A stretch of 39,545 nucleotides of DNA from the NCBI GenBank assembly GCA_032229625.1, contig JAVTVZ010000165.1, forward strand, positions 1 through 39,545, written 5' to 3'. Positions 15,844 to 23,744 of the stretch are shown here, in pieces. Each line of letters begins with the position of its first letter. The stretch's first letter is position 1. Made by a program: the position numbers and the translations under genes. This stretch comes from Kineosphaera sp032229625. GTDB lineage: Bacteria > Actinomycetota > Actinomycetes > Actinomycetales > Dermatophilaceae. Below the pieces are notes generated by a model. It saw only the letters and a program-made list of their open reading frames with translations. It was not told the DNA's origin and did no database searches.

Positions 15844-17685
15844 GTGGCGGGGATGACCAGGGCCGAGCGGGGGCGCGGGGATACCGGCGGGCGCGGGACC
15901 TCGCGGGTGGCTCGGCGCCCGGCGGCGCGGCTGCGGGTCGCGGTCGCGGCGGCCCTCGTGCTCGCCGGGGGCGCGGCAGGGTGCGGGGTGTCGACGCCCG
16001 GCCCGGTGCAGCAGGGCCTGGACGTCGGCTCACCGCTCCTGCCGCCGGTCCGCTTCGACTTCGAGGCGCCGCCTCGCGGCGCGACGCCCGAGCAGATCGT
16101 GCGCGGCTTCCTCGCCGCGAGCTGGTCGATGGACGACGACTTCCGCGCCGCGCGCGCCTACCTGACCCCGGCGGCCTCCAAGGCGTGGGATCCGCGCTCG
16201 TCCGTCACCGTCTATCCCGACAGCGCGTCGCTGCAGGTGTTGCCCGCCGACACCGGCACGGTCACCCTGCGGACCCGTCAGGACGCGGCGCTGGACGCCT
16301 CCGGCCGCTATCGCAGCCTGCCCGCCGGCACGACCCGCGAATCGGTGCTCCGGCTGAGCCTGGCGTCGGGGGAGTGGCGGATCTCCTCGGTGCCGGCCGA
16401 CTTCGGGCTGTGGATCAGCCGCTTCTACTTCGACCGCGCCTATCGACTCTTCTCCATCGCCTACTCGGCCCCGACGTGGCGCACGCTCGTCGTCGACCGA
16501 CGCTGGCTGCCCGTCGGGTCCGGCCTGACGACGAGCCTGGCCCGGGCGCTGCTCGAGACGCCGCCGGCCTACCTGCGTCCGGCGGTGCGCAGCGGCTTCC
16601 CGCCAGGGGTGCGTCTGGCCGTCGACGCCGTCCCCGTCGAATTCGGGCAGGCCACCATCGACCTGGACCCCGGCGTCCTTGACGTCACCACCGACGAGCG
16701 GCGCGCCGCCTGGGCCCAGGCGCTCGTCACGATGCGCCAGGTGCCCGAGGTCGACTCCGTCGCGCTGCAGGTGGCCGGCGCCCCGCTCGACGTCGTCGCC
16801 GAGGCGACCGGCGGGGCCCTGCCGACGACGCTCGACGAGCTCGGCTACGGGCCGTCGACCCCGACCGTCACCGCCGTCATGTGGCGCACGACCGCCGGCG
16901 CCTCCCTGGTGGACGCCGACGACCTCGGCCGCAACGACGACCCGCGGCGCCCCCAGCGGCCCGTGCCCGAGATCCCCACCACGTGGCGCTCGGTCGCGGC
17001 GGCACCGGACCTGTCCGACTACGCCGCGCTGTCGCCGACGCTCGACGGCATGCAGCGCTGGCGCGGCGGCAGCACCTCCGCCACCGCCGGCCTCGGCGTC
17101 GACCTCACGCCACCGGCCTACGACCGCCACGGCTTCCTGTGGCTCGGCGGGTCGGCCCTCGACGGCGGCAGCCGGATCTGGTCGGTCGACACGCCCGCCG
17201 GGCTCGGCGCCTCGCCCCACACCGTGGCCGCCCCGTGGCTCGACGCGCAGGGCCGCGAGGATCTGCTCTTCGTGCGGCCCGCCCCGGACGGGCAGCGCGT
17301 GCTCGTCGTGTCGCGCCGCGCCGGGGGGCTCTTCCTCGGGATCAGCGGTATCCGTCGCGACGCCTCCGGGATGCCCGTCGAGCTGACGACCCCCTGGCGG
17401 ATCGGCGGTGACGTGCGTGAGGTGTCGTCCGCCGGGTGGGTCTCCAACACCTCCATCGCCGTCATCGGCACCCGCACGGGCGGGGAGGCGCCCGTGCCGC
17501 TGCTCGTCGCGGTCGGCGGCGCGACCACACCGCTGGCCCCCGTGCCCAAGCCCGTGCGCGTCGTGCCGACCGGCGGCGAGCGCGGGGTCCTCGTGCTCTC
17601 CGGCGACGGCTCGGTCTACGGGCGCGTCGGGGGCGGGTGGCAGCAGCTCGGCAAGGCGACCGACGTCGTCGTGCCGGGGTATTAG
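15844..17685 (+). CDS. lpqB: Lipoprotein LpqB (MtrAB accessory protein)
   Basis: Lipoprotein that acts with MtrB at the outer face of the membrane. 613 residues: signal peptide with lipobox ending GGAAGC (lipid-anchored C47), a GerMN-type domain in the first half (SIAYSAPTWRTLVVDRRWLPV, then the block around TSLARALLETPPAYL), and an LpqB-type beta-propeller to the C-terminus (SRIWSVDTPAGLG, PDGQRVLVVSRRAGG). The GTG at 15844 starts 4 nt after the mtrB stop; the ATG at 15853 is an alternative. The neighbourhood mtrA-mtrB-lpqB supports the assignment. Confidence 0.95.
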   Translation: MAGMTRAERGRGDTGGRGTSRVARRPAARLRVAVAAALVLAGGAAGCGVSTPGPVQQGLDVGSPLLPPVRFDFEAPPRGATPEQIVRGFLAASWSMDDDFRAARAYLTPAASKAWDPRSSVTVYPDSASLQVLPADTGTVTLRTRQDAALDASGRYRSLPAGTTRESVLRLSLASGEWRISSVPADFGLWISRFYFDRAYRLFSIAYSAPTWRTLVVDRRWLPVGSGLTTSLARALLETPPAYLRPAVRSGFPPGVRLAVDAVPVEFGQATIDLDPGVLDVTTDERRAAWAQALVTMRQVPEVDSVALQVAGAPLDVVAEATGGALPTTLDELGYGPSTPTVTAVMWRTTAGASLVDADDLGRNDDPRRPQRPVPEIPTTWRSVAAAPDLSDYAALSPTLDGMQRWRGGSTSATAGLGVDLTPPAYDRHGFLWLGGSALDGGSRIWSVDTPAGLGASPHTVAAPWLDAQGREDLLFVRPAPDGQRVLVVSRRAGGLFLGISGIRRDASGMPVELTTPWRIGGDVREVSSAGWVSNTSIAVIGTRTGGEAPVPLLVAVGGATTPLAPVPKPVRVVPTGGERGVLVLSGDGSVYGRVGGGWQQLGKATDVVVPGY

Positions 17686-17843
17686 CCATGAGCCGCGGCT
17701 CGCGGCGACGCAGGCCTCACCGGGCCTCACCGGGCCACGCCGGTCCTGCGGCTCCTGCACAAGGGTCGTCGCGGGGTGGTCGCCGTCCACAGGCCGGCCG
17801 GTCGCAGCGCCGCCACTGCCCCAGGCGGATCACACACTGCCGT

Positions 17844-18758
17844 ATGCGACCCTCACCCTCGTCCGGTCCCTCACCCCTCGCCGCGCCCCGGTCGGGCCGC
17901 TCCTGGGCGGACGGGCTCGCGGCGCTGCGGGCCGTCGCCGCGGCGACCGCCGACCTCGCGCTGCCGGTCACGTGCGCCGGCTGCGGGGCGCCCGGGCGCG
18001 CCTGCTGCGCCGACTGCTGCGCGGCCGCGACGTGGGACGCGTCGACGCCGCCTGCCTCCGCGCGGGCCGGTGCGACGAGGCAGCGCGCCCGGGCGGGGGC
18101 TGACCTGGGCTGGCCGAGGCTCGTGGCGCCCTCGCCCGTGGTGCCGGGCCTGCCGCCGGTCTGGTCCGCCGGGCCCTACGCGACACCGCTGCGGGAGCTG
18201 CTCGTCGCCTACAAGGACGAGGATCGGCGCGACCTGCGCCCGTGGCTCGCCACGCTGCTCGCGCCCGCGCTGCTCGTGGCCGGACGTCAGCCCCGCGGCG
18301 CGCCCGGGGCGCCGCGGCCGGCGACCCCCGAGGCGACGCTCGTCGTCGTGCCGATGCCCGCATCCGCCGGGGCGCGGCGTCGGCGCGGGGACGAGCCGCT
18401 CGCCGACCTCGTGGCCGACGCGGTCGCGCGGCTGACGGCGCACGGGGTCGACGCGCGGATCGAGCCGGCCCTGCGGGTGGTGCGCTCGGTCGCCGATCAG
18501 TCCCACCTGGGCGCGCGGGCCCGAGCGGCGAACCTCGACGGCGCCTTCGCCGTCCGGGGCCGGCTCGTCGGCGTGCGCTGCGTGCTCGTCGACGACGTCG
18601 TGACGACCGGCGCGACCCTCGCCGAAGCGGCCCGGGCGCTGCGTGCCGCCGGGGCCCAGCCGCGGGCGGCCGCCGTCATCGCCGCCACCGCCCGCCGGGG
18701 ACGCCCGAGCGGACGCGCCGGGCTCCCGCTTGCGGGGCTCGCCTCGGGTCGGCCCTGA
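17844..18758 (+). CDS. ComF family phosphoribosyltransferase-like protein
   Basis: 304 residues. ComF proteins join an N-terminal zinc finger to a phosphoribosyltransferase fold; in competent bacteria they take part in DNA uptake, and elsewhere the role is unclear. Visible: CAGCGAPGRACCADC cysteine cluster, the entry YATPLRELLVAYKDEDRRDL, VVPMPASAGARRRRG, VADQSHLGARARAANLDGAF, and the PRPP loop VLVDDVVTTGATLAEA. The start is uncertain: the ATG at 17844 gives a reasonable N-terminus, while the in-frame ATG at 17688 would add 52 Arg/Gly/His-rich residues unlike the family. A CACAC-N4-GTATG dyad covers the 17844 start. It follows lpqB as in many actinobacteria. Confidence 0.88.
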   Translation: MRPSPSSGPSPLAAPRSGRSWADGLAALRAVAAATADLALPVTCAGCGAPGRACCADCCAAATWDASTPPASARAGATRQRARAGADLGWPRLVAPSPVVPGLPPVWSAGPYATPLRELLVAYKDEDRRDLRPWLATLLAPALLVAGRQPRGAPGAPRPATPEATLVVVPMPASAGARRRRGDEPLADLVADAVARLTAHGVDARIEPALRVVRSVADQSHLGARARAANLDGAFAVRGRLVGVRCVLVDDVVTTGATLAEAARALRAAGAQPRAAAVIAATARRGRPSGRAGLPLAGLASGRP

Positions 18759-19212
18759 GCGTCGCGGCGTGAGCCTGCGATCGGCGGCGCCGCAGGTCGG
18801 CGTGGCCTTCGACGCCCAGGCACCGCGGATTGCGAAGGGTAAAGCTTGCGTCTTGTACGGAAGCCTGGGCGCCGAAGAGCGGGACGGTCGACTACCGTTG
18901 GTGCATGAGTCCCCAGGGTGCTCGTCGGGCCACCTGGTCCCACCGCTGTCGCAGCGGATCGGGGCCGGCATCGATGAGCACGGCCGTGGGGACTTCGTCG
19001 TCCACCGGGTCCTGGGACCGGGTGGCCACACCGTGGCCGAGTCGCGGGCGGGAGTGCCCCGGGTCGCTGCCGGGCAGCCGGCCTCCGGCGCCTCGTGACG
19101 ACGACCGCGGCGTCGACGCCGCAGAGGCGAGAGGGGGTGAGGCGGTCAGTGCGTGACCGGGCCATGGCGGCCCGGGGAGAAGGACCAGCACAATCCCCAC
19201 AAGGAGGATCTC
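18759..19212. other. 454-nt region between comF and hpf
   Basis: Contains an AT-richer patch (about 18826-18862). Two overlapping candidate frames: a GTG at 18769 giving 109 codons to 19098, with fairly normal composition, and an ATG at 18906 giving 83 codons to 19156, exactly 6 nt after TACCGT (18894-18899), a leaderless-type signal. Neither resembles a known family, and third-position GC is below that of neighbouring genes. The segment most likely holds the hpf promoter and a long leader. Confidence 0.45.
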
Positions 19213-19884
19213 GTGGAGTTGACCGTCACCGGACGACACGTCCAGGTATCCGAGCGATTCCGGCGCTTGTGCGCCGAGAAGCTCACCAAGGTCGAGCAGT
19301 ACGCCCCCCGCACCCAGCGCATCGATGTCGTCGTCAGCGAAGAGACGAGCCGCGGTGCCCCCAAGGGCAGCCAGCGCGTGGAGATCACGTGCCTGGCCAA
19401 GGGGCCGGTCATCCGGGCCGAGGCGTACGCCGAGGACAAGTACACCGGACTCGACCTGGCATTGGCCAAACTCTCCGAGCGACTGCGACGGGCCAGCGAC
19501 CGCCGCAAGGTCTCCCGCCGTCGCGGCGGTGAGCTCCCGCCGCCGCCGCCCGCGCCCGTCGACATCGAGGCGGCGCAGGCCGCCGCCGACACCGAGGCCG
19601 ACGCGGCATCGGGCGTCGACGAGCGACTCGGCAGCACCGGCGACTGCCCCGTGCAGGTGCGCGAGAAGACGCACCGGTCGGCGCCGATGACGCTCGACCA
19701 GGCGCTCTACAGCATGGAGCTGGTCGGGCACGACTTCTTCCTCTACCACGACGCCGACACCGACCGGCCGAGCGTCGTCTACCGTCGGCGAGGCTGGGAC
19801 TACGGGGTGCTGCACCTCGACGTCGTCCCGGCCTCGGAGGCGGCGACCGAGGCCGCCCCGCAGTCCGAGGCGCAGGCGGGCTGA
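19213..19884 (+). CDS. hpf: Long-form ribosome hibernation promoting factor
   Basis: Dimerises 70S ribosomes into inactive 100S particles in stress and stationary phase. 223 residues: N-terminal S30AE/YfiA domain (ELTVTGRHVQVSERF, then RIDVVVSEETSRG and GLDLALAKLSERLRRA) at 1-105; a Pro/Ala linker with PPPPPAP; and a C-terminal dimerisation domain (about 155-205) with MTLDQALYSMELVGHDFFLY and VVYRRRGWDYGVLHL. A perfect AAGGAGG site fixes the GTG at 19213. It is followed by a very strong hairpin, so it is probably the last gene of its transcript. Confidence 0.95.
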   Translation: MELTVTGRHVQVSERFRRLCAEKLTKVEQYAPRTQRIDVVVSEETSRGAPKGSQRVEITCLAKGPVIRAEAYAEDKYTGLDLALAKLSERLRRASDRRKVSRRRGGELPPPPPAPVDIEAAQAAADTEADAASGVDERLGSTGDCPVQVREKTHRSAPMTLDQALYSMELVGHDFFLYHDADTDRPSVVYRRRGWDYGVLHLDVVPASEAATEAAPQSEAQAG

Positions 19885-19913
19885 CGCGCGCACGTCGGCC
19901 TCGCGCCGACAGC

Positions 19914-19953
19914 CGACCGGCGGGGTCGTCCCAGCGGACGACCCCGCCGGTCG
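19914..19953 (+). terminator. hpf terminator, 18-bp perfect stem
   Basis: CGACCGGCGGGGTCGTCC (19914-19931) pairs perfectly with GGACGACCCCGCCGGTCG (19936-19953) around a 4-nt loop (cagc), 30 nt after the hpf stop. There is no T-run, as is common in actinobacteria. Confidence 0.9.
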
Positions 19954-20009
19954 CGTCCGCTCCGATCCAGCCACCGACGCCCGAGGAAGCGCCCGAGGAA
20001 GGAGGACGC

Positions 20010-21341
20010 GTGCCCGTGTCGCGGCCGAGCGGTCCGCTGGGCTCCCTCAGCCCGCGCACCCCACGCGGGCCGGTGGCGCAGAGCGCCGAGCCGCTGCTGG
20101 TCTCCCGGGGGGAGGCGCGCCGCATCGCGCTGACCGCGCAGGGCTTCGGCGCGCGGTTCCGACCCCGCGGGGCGGTGCGCGCGGCGCACCTGCGGGCCGT
20201 GGCGGACCGGCTCGCGGTCGTGCAGATCGACAGCGTCAACGCTGTGACCCGCTCGCACTACCTGCCCTTCTACGCCCGGCTGGGCCCCTACGACCCGGCG
20301 CTGCTGGACGCCCTGCGCGACGGGCCGCGCCGGGATCGGCGCCACCTCGTCGAGTATTGGGCGCACGAGGCCTCGCTCGTGCCGCAGCACGTGTGGCCCC
20401 TGCTGGGCTTTCGGATGCGCGCCGCCCGCGACGAGGCGTGGGGCAGCGTGCGGCACATCGCGCGGGAGCATCCCGACGTCGTCGAGGGCGTCCGTCAGGC
20501 CCTGGCCGCCGACGGCCCGGTGACCGCGCGGGCACTCGAGGCGCGGCTGAGCCACGACACGCCGCGGCCCCGGGACAACTGGGGCTGGAACTGGTCGCAG
20601 GTCAAGACCGCGCTGGAATACCTCTTCTGGGCCGGTGAGGCCACGTCGGCCGGGCGCACGGGCCAGTTCGAGCGTCGGTATGCCGTGCCGCAGGCCGTCC
20701 TCACCTCGGCGGCCCTCGCGCGCGGCCCCTACGGTCCCGACCCCGTGCCCGAGTCGCAGGCGTGCGTCGAGCTCGTGCGCCTGGCCGCCACCGCGCACGG
20801 CCTCGGCAGCGAGCAGTGCCTGCGCGACTACTTCCGCCTCAGCCCCGCGCAGGCGCGGCCGGCGATCGCCGCGCTCGTCGCCACCGGTGAGCTCCTCCCC
20901 GCCCGGGTCGAGGGGTGGCGGCGCGAGCTCTACCTGCACGTCGACCACGTGCGCGCCGGGGAGGGCGCCGCCGCCGGCGACGGCCGGGCGCGGGTCGCCG
21001 CGCCGCGTCGGGTCCGGGCCCGCGCGCTGCTCAGCCCCTTCGACTCCCTGATCTGGCAGCGCGACCGCACGCGCGCGCTCTTCGACTTCGACTATCGCCT
21101 CGAGATCTACGTGCCCGCGGCGCGGCGCGTGCACGGCTACTACGTGCTGCCCTTCCTGCTCGGCGACCGGATCGTCGGGCGCGTCGACCTGCGCGCCGAC
21201 CGTGCCGCGGGCGTGCTGCGCGTCGTCGCGGTGCACTGGGAGCAGGGCCGCGGCGACGACGCAGACCACACTCACTTGTGTGCAGAGCTGGAGGCGCTCT
21301 CGGCCTTCCTCGGCCTGGCGGTCGACGCGCCGGTGCGCTGA
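20010..21341 (+). CDS. Winged-helix DNA glycosylase, AlkX/YcaQ type
   Basis: 443 residues, HTH_42 (winged-helix) superfamily whose characterised members (AlkZ, YcaQ/AlkX) remove bulky or crosslinked alkylated bases. The catalytic-motif candidate Q-I-D at 72-74 (VVQIDSVN) is the Q-hydrophobic-D form associated with the YcaQ-like group. Further family blocks: RSHYLPFYARLGPYDP, EYWAHEASLVPQHVWPLL, NWGWNWSQVKTALEYLFWAGE, and LLSPFDSLIWQRDRTRALFDF with DYRLEIYVP near the C-terminus. GGAAGGAGG gives a strong ribosome site for the GTG. The N-terminal ~28 residues are a disordered extension. A CACAC/GTGTG dyad (21267-21282) lies within the 3' end. Confidence 0.9.
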   Translation: MPVSRPSGPLGSLSPRTPRGPVAQSAEPLLVSRGEARRIALTAQGFGARFRPRGAVRAAHLRAVADRLAVVQIDSVNAVTRSHYLPFYARLGPYDPALLDALRDGPRRDRRHLVEYWAHEASLVPQHVWPLLGFRMRAARDEAWGSVRHIAREHPDVVEGVRQALAADGPVTARALEARLSHDTPRPRDNWGWNWSQVKTALEYLFWAGEATSAGRTGQFERRYAVPQAVLTSAALARGPYGPDPVPESQACVELVRLAATAHGLGSEQCLRDYFRLSPAQARPAIAALVATGELLPARVEGWRRELYLHVDHVRAGEGAAAGDGRARVAAPRRVRARALLSPFDSLIWQRDRTRALFDFDYRLEIYVPAARRVHGYYVLPFLLGDRIVGRVDLRADRAAGVLRVVAVHWEQGRGDDADHTHLCAELEALSAFLGLAVDAPVR

Positions 21342-21459
21342 TGCCGCTCGTCGCTGCGTGGCGCGGCCTGTAGCGCGACCACGGGACCGCCACAGCCTCC
21401 GGACAGCAGCGCGCCCGACGCTGAGGGGGAATCAAGCCCACACGGAGGGAACCACCGCC

Positions 21460-21828
21460 ATGAAGACACCCGCTCTCACCCGCGCCCGGCAACTCACGGC
21501 CGGGGTGCTGCTCGCCGCCGGCCTCGCCGGCGGCGGCACCGCCTACGCGCTGACCCACGAGGCCGGCACCACCGCCGCGAGCACCACGTCCACCGTCGTC
21601 GCCGGCTCGGGAACGACCGGCTCAGGGAGTGCGGACTCCGGCTCGGGCACGACCGGCTCAGGGAGTGCCGACTCCGGTGACACCACGTCCGGTGATACGA
21701 CGTCCGGTGACGACGGCTCCGGTGCGGATACCGGCGCGTCCTCCGACCAGGGCGACTCCGGCTTCTCCGCGACGAGCGGGGTCACCTCGTCCGGGGGCGC
21801 CGCCCAGTCCACGACCCGAGGGTCGTGA
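21460..21828 (+). CDS. Small secreted Ser/Thr/Gly/Asp-rich protein
   Basis: 122 residues, no recognised family. The N-terminus has a signal peptide or membrane anchor (about 10-33, LTAGVLLAAGLAGGGTAYAL). The rest is low complexity: SGSGTTGSGSADSG repeats, DTTSGDTTSGDD, ending TSSGGAAQSTTRGS. CGGAGGGA precedes the ATG. A SGGA sequence near the end superficially recalls the Ser/Thr-Gly-Ala flavinylation motif used by ApbE, but the FMN-binding fold around it is absent. It lies 273 nt upstream of apbE on the same strand, so it may belong to the redox module (inference). Confidence 0.7.
   Translation: MKTPALTRARQLTAGVLLAAGLAGGGTAYALTHEAGTTAASTTSTVVAGSGTTGSGSADSGSGTTGSGSADSGDTTSGDTTSGDDGSGADTGASSDQGDSGFSATSGVTSSGGAAQSTTRGS
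21604..21675 (+). repeat. 36-nt tandem duplication
   Basis: Two adjacent 36-nt copies (21604-21639 and 21640-21675) differ at only two positions. They are followed by 15-nt units coding GDTTS. The reading frame is kept. Confidence 0.85.
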
Positions 21829-21906
21829 CGCACGCCCCGGATCGGATCCGGGGGCCGGGCCGCGCCGCCGACGCGTCGCGGCCTTCGGCGCGCCCGGAGG
21901 GGCTGA

Positions 21907-21939
21907 GTCGTCCCCGCGTCGTCCCCGCGTCGTCCCCGC
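21907..21939. repeat. GTCGTCCCCGC, three tandem copies
   Basis: Exact 11-nt repeats in the gap between the small secreted gene and apbE. The last copy runs into CCCC-gcgt-GGGG, a short hairpin that may end the upstream transcript. Confidence 0.6.
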
Positions 21940-22101
21940 GTGGGGGCATCACCCACATCTCTGTGCGGTGAGCGGTCCCTCGCGCCCGTGGCACACCCTC
22001 CCGGCTCGTAGGTCGCGGACTCGCCTGTCACAGCAACGGCACAGGGTCCGCGCCGAATCTCGATGGTGAACCCGCATCCACCACCGCCCGAGGACGAGAC
22101 G

Positions 22102-23181
22102 ATGCTCCAGACCACCACGACCCGGACCCCGACACGGACCCGGATCCTCACCAGCCGCCACGGCCGCGGTGACGGCAGCACGCAGCCGCCGACGGAGCGG
22201 AGCGTGCCGGCCGACGCCACGCCGGTCGCGACCTTCCGCGCGATCGGGACGACGCACCGCATCCTGGCCACCGACGCCCGGGCGCTGCCGCAGGCCGAGG
22301 CGATCGCCCGCCGGCACCTGGCCGACCTCGACGCCGCGGCGTCGCGGTTCCGCGCCGACAGCGAGGTGAGCCGCCTGGCGCGCGACGCCGCCGCCGCCGA
22401 TGCCCGCGCCGTCGTGTCGCCGCTGCTCGCCGACTACCTCAGGGCCGCGATCCACGCGGCGCGCCTGACCGACGGTCTCGTCGACTTCACGGTCGGGCGC
22501 GCGCTGGAGGCCGCGGGATACGACCTCGACCTCGACGACGTGCGCGCCCGCGTGACGCCCGTCGCGCTGCGCCGACCCCCGGGTCGGCCGGGTGCGTCGG
22601 CCCGGACGGCCGCCGCGGTGCCGGGCTGGTCGCGGGTCACGCTCGACGAGCAGACGCGTCTCGTGCAGGTGCCCGCCGGCACGCTCATCGACCTCGGCGC
22701 CAGCGCCAAGGCCCATGCTGCCGACGTCATCGCCCGCCGCCTCACGCAGGCTCTGCCCGGCGGCTTCCTGGTCGACCTCGGCGGCGACATCGCCACGAGC
22801 GGTGAGATCCCGCCGGGCGGGTGGCGGATCGGCGTCGAGGGCGCCGACGGCGGCATCCGTCAGGTCGTCGCGCTCACCGGGCAGGCCGTCGCGACGTCCT
22901 CGACGCAGCTGCGGCGCTGGGCGACCGACGCGGGCGAGGCCCATCACGTCATCGATCCCCGCACCGGGTGCCCGGCCCCGGTGGTCTGGGCGCAGGTCAC
23001 GTGCGTGGCCGCGGACGCGCTCGAGGCCAACGCCGCGACGACCGCCGCCGTGATCCTCGGCCACGCCGCGCCGGACTGGCTCGCCCACCACCGCATCCCC
23101 GCCCGGCTCGAGGCGGTCGCTGCGTCGCAGGGCGCCGATCGGCCGGCGCGGGTCGTGCGCACCCCGGGATGGCCGGCATGA
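22102..23181 (+). CDS. apbE: FAD:protein FMN transferase (ApbE family)
   Basis: Transfers FMN from FAD to a Thr/Ser of a target protein, usually outside the membrane in electron-transfer systems. 359 residues. Motifs: ATFRAIGTTHRI at the start of the domain, LDAAASRFRADSEVSRL, GTLIDLGASAKAHAADVIA, FLVDLGGDIATSG, and HHVIDPRTGCPA, followed by VTCVAADALEANAATTAAV. The ATG at 22102 has GAGGACGAG upstream; an in-frame ATG at 22063 lacks a site. No clear signal peptide or lipobox is seen, so export is uncertain. It overlaps the next gene as ATGA (23178-23181). It opens a four-gene operon. Confidence 0.92.
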   Translation: MLQTTTTRTPTRTRILTSRHGRGDGSTQPPTERSVPADATPVATFRAIGTTHRILATDARALPQAEAIARRHLADLDAAASRFRADSEVSRLARDAAAADARAVVSPLLADYLRAAIHAARLTDGLVDFTVGRALEAAGYDLDLDDVRARVTPVALRRPPGRPGASARTAAAVPGWSRVTLDEQTRLVQVPAGTLIDLGASAKAHAADVIARRLTQALPGGFLVDLGGDIATSGEIPPGGWRIGVEGADGGIRQVVALTGQAVATSSTQLRRWATDAGEAHHVIDPRTGCPAPVVWAQVTCVAADALEANAATTAAVILGHAAPDWLAHHRIPARLEAVAASQGADRPARVVRTPGWPA

Positions 23182-23744
23182 GCGGCGAATTCGTCTGGTA
23201 TCTGTCCCGCGCCGCCGGCGCGGTCACCACCGTGCTCTTCACGCTCGTCGTCGTGCTCGGCGTCGTCACCGCGGGCCGCCGTCGCCCGCACGGCAGCAGC
23301 GCCACGATCGTCATGGCGATGCACCGCTGGGTGTCGCTCGGGGCGTTGCTCTTCCTCGCGCTGCACATCGTCACGGCCATCGCCGACGGCTACGTCTCGA
23401 TCGGCTGGCTCGCCGTGCTCGTGCCCTTCACCTCGGCCTACCTGCCGCTGCTCGTCGGGCTCGGGACCGTCGCCGTCGATCTGCTGCTGCTCGTGGTCGT
23501 CACGAGCTACCTGCGGCACCGCATCCCCGAGCGGGCCTGGCGCGCCGTGCACTGGCTCTCGTACGCGATGTGGGCGTTCGCCATCGCCCACGGCTTCCTC
23601 CTGGGCACCGCGGATCAGCCGGCCCTGCGCTGGGTCACCGTGCTGTGCGGCGCGACCGGCCTGGCCGCCATCGTGTGGCGGCTGCTGAGCAGCCCCGCCG
23701 ACTCCCAGCAGCGGCGCGCCGTCGCTGCGCAGGATTGGACGTGA
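23178..23744 (+). CDS. Ferric-reductase-like heme membrane protein
   Basis: 188 residues, about five to six transmembrane helices. Resembles the ferric-reductase-like transmembrane domain (also in MsrQ/YedZ). Two pairs of histidines are placed as heme b ligands: MHRWVSLGALLFLALHIV on one helix and VHWLSYAMWAFAIAHGFLL on another. There is no FAD- or NADPH-binding extension, so electrons must come from partner proteins, most plausibly the NuoF-like and ferredoxin subunits encoded next. It is coupled by ATGA to apbE and by GTGA to the NuoF-like gene. The substrate it reduces is unknown. Confidence 0.88.
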   Translation: MSGEFVWYLSRAAGAVTTVLFTLVVVLGVVTAGRRRPHGSSATIVMAMHRWVSLGALLFLALHIVTAIADGYVSIGWLAVLVPFTSAYLPLLVGLGTVAVDLLLLVVVTSYLRHRIPERAWRAVHWLSYAMWAFAIAHGFLLGTADQPALRWVTVLCGATGLAAIVWRLLSSPADSQQRRAVAAQDWT

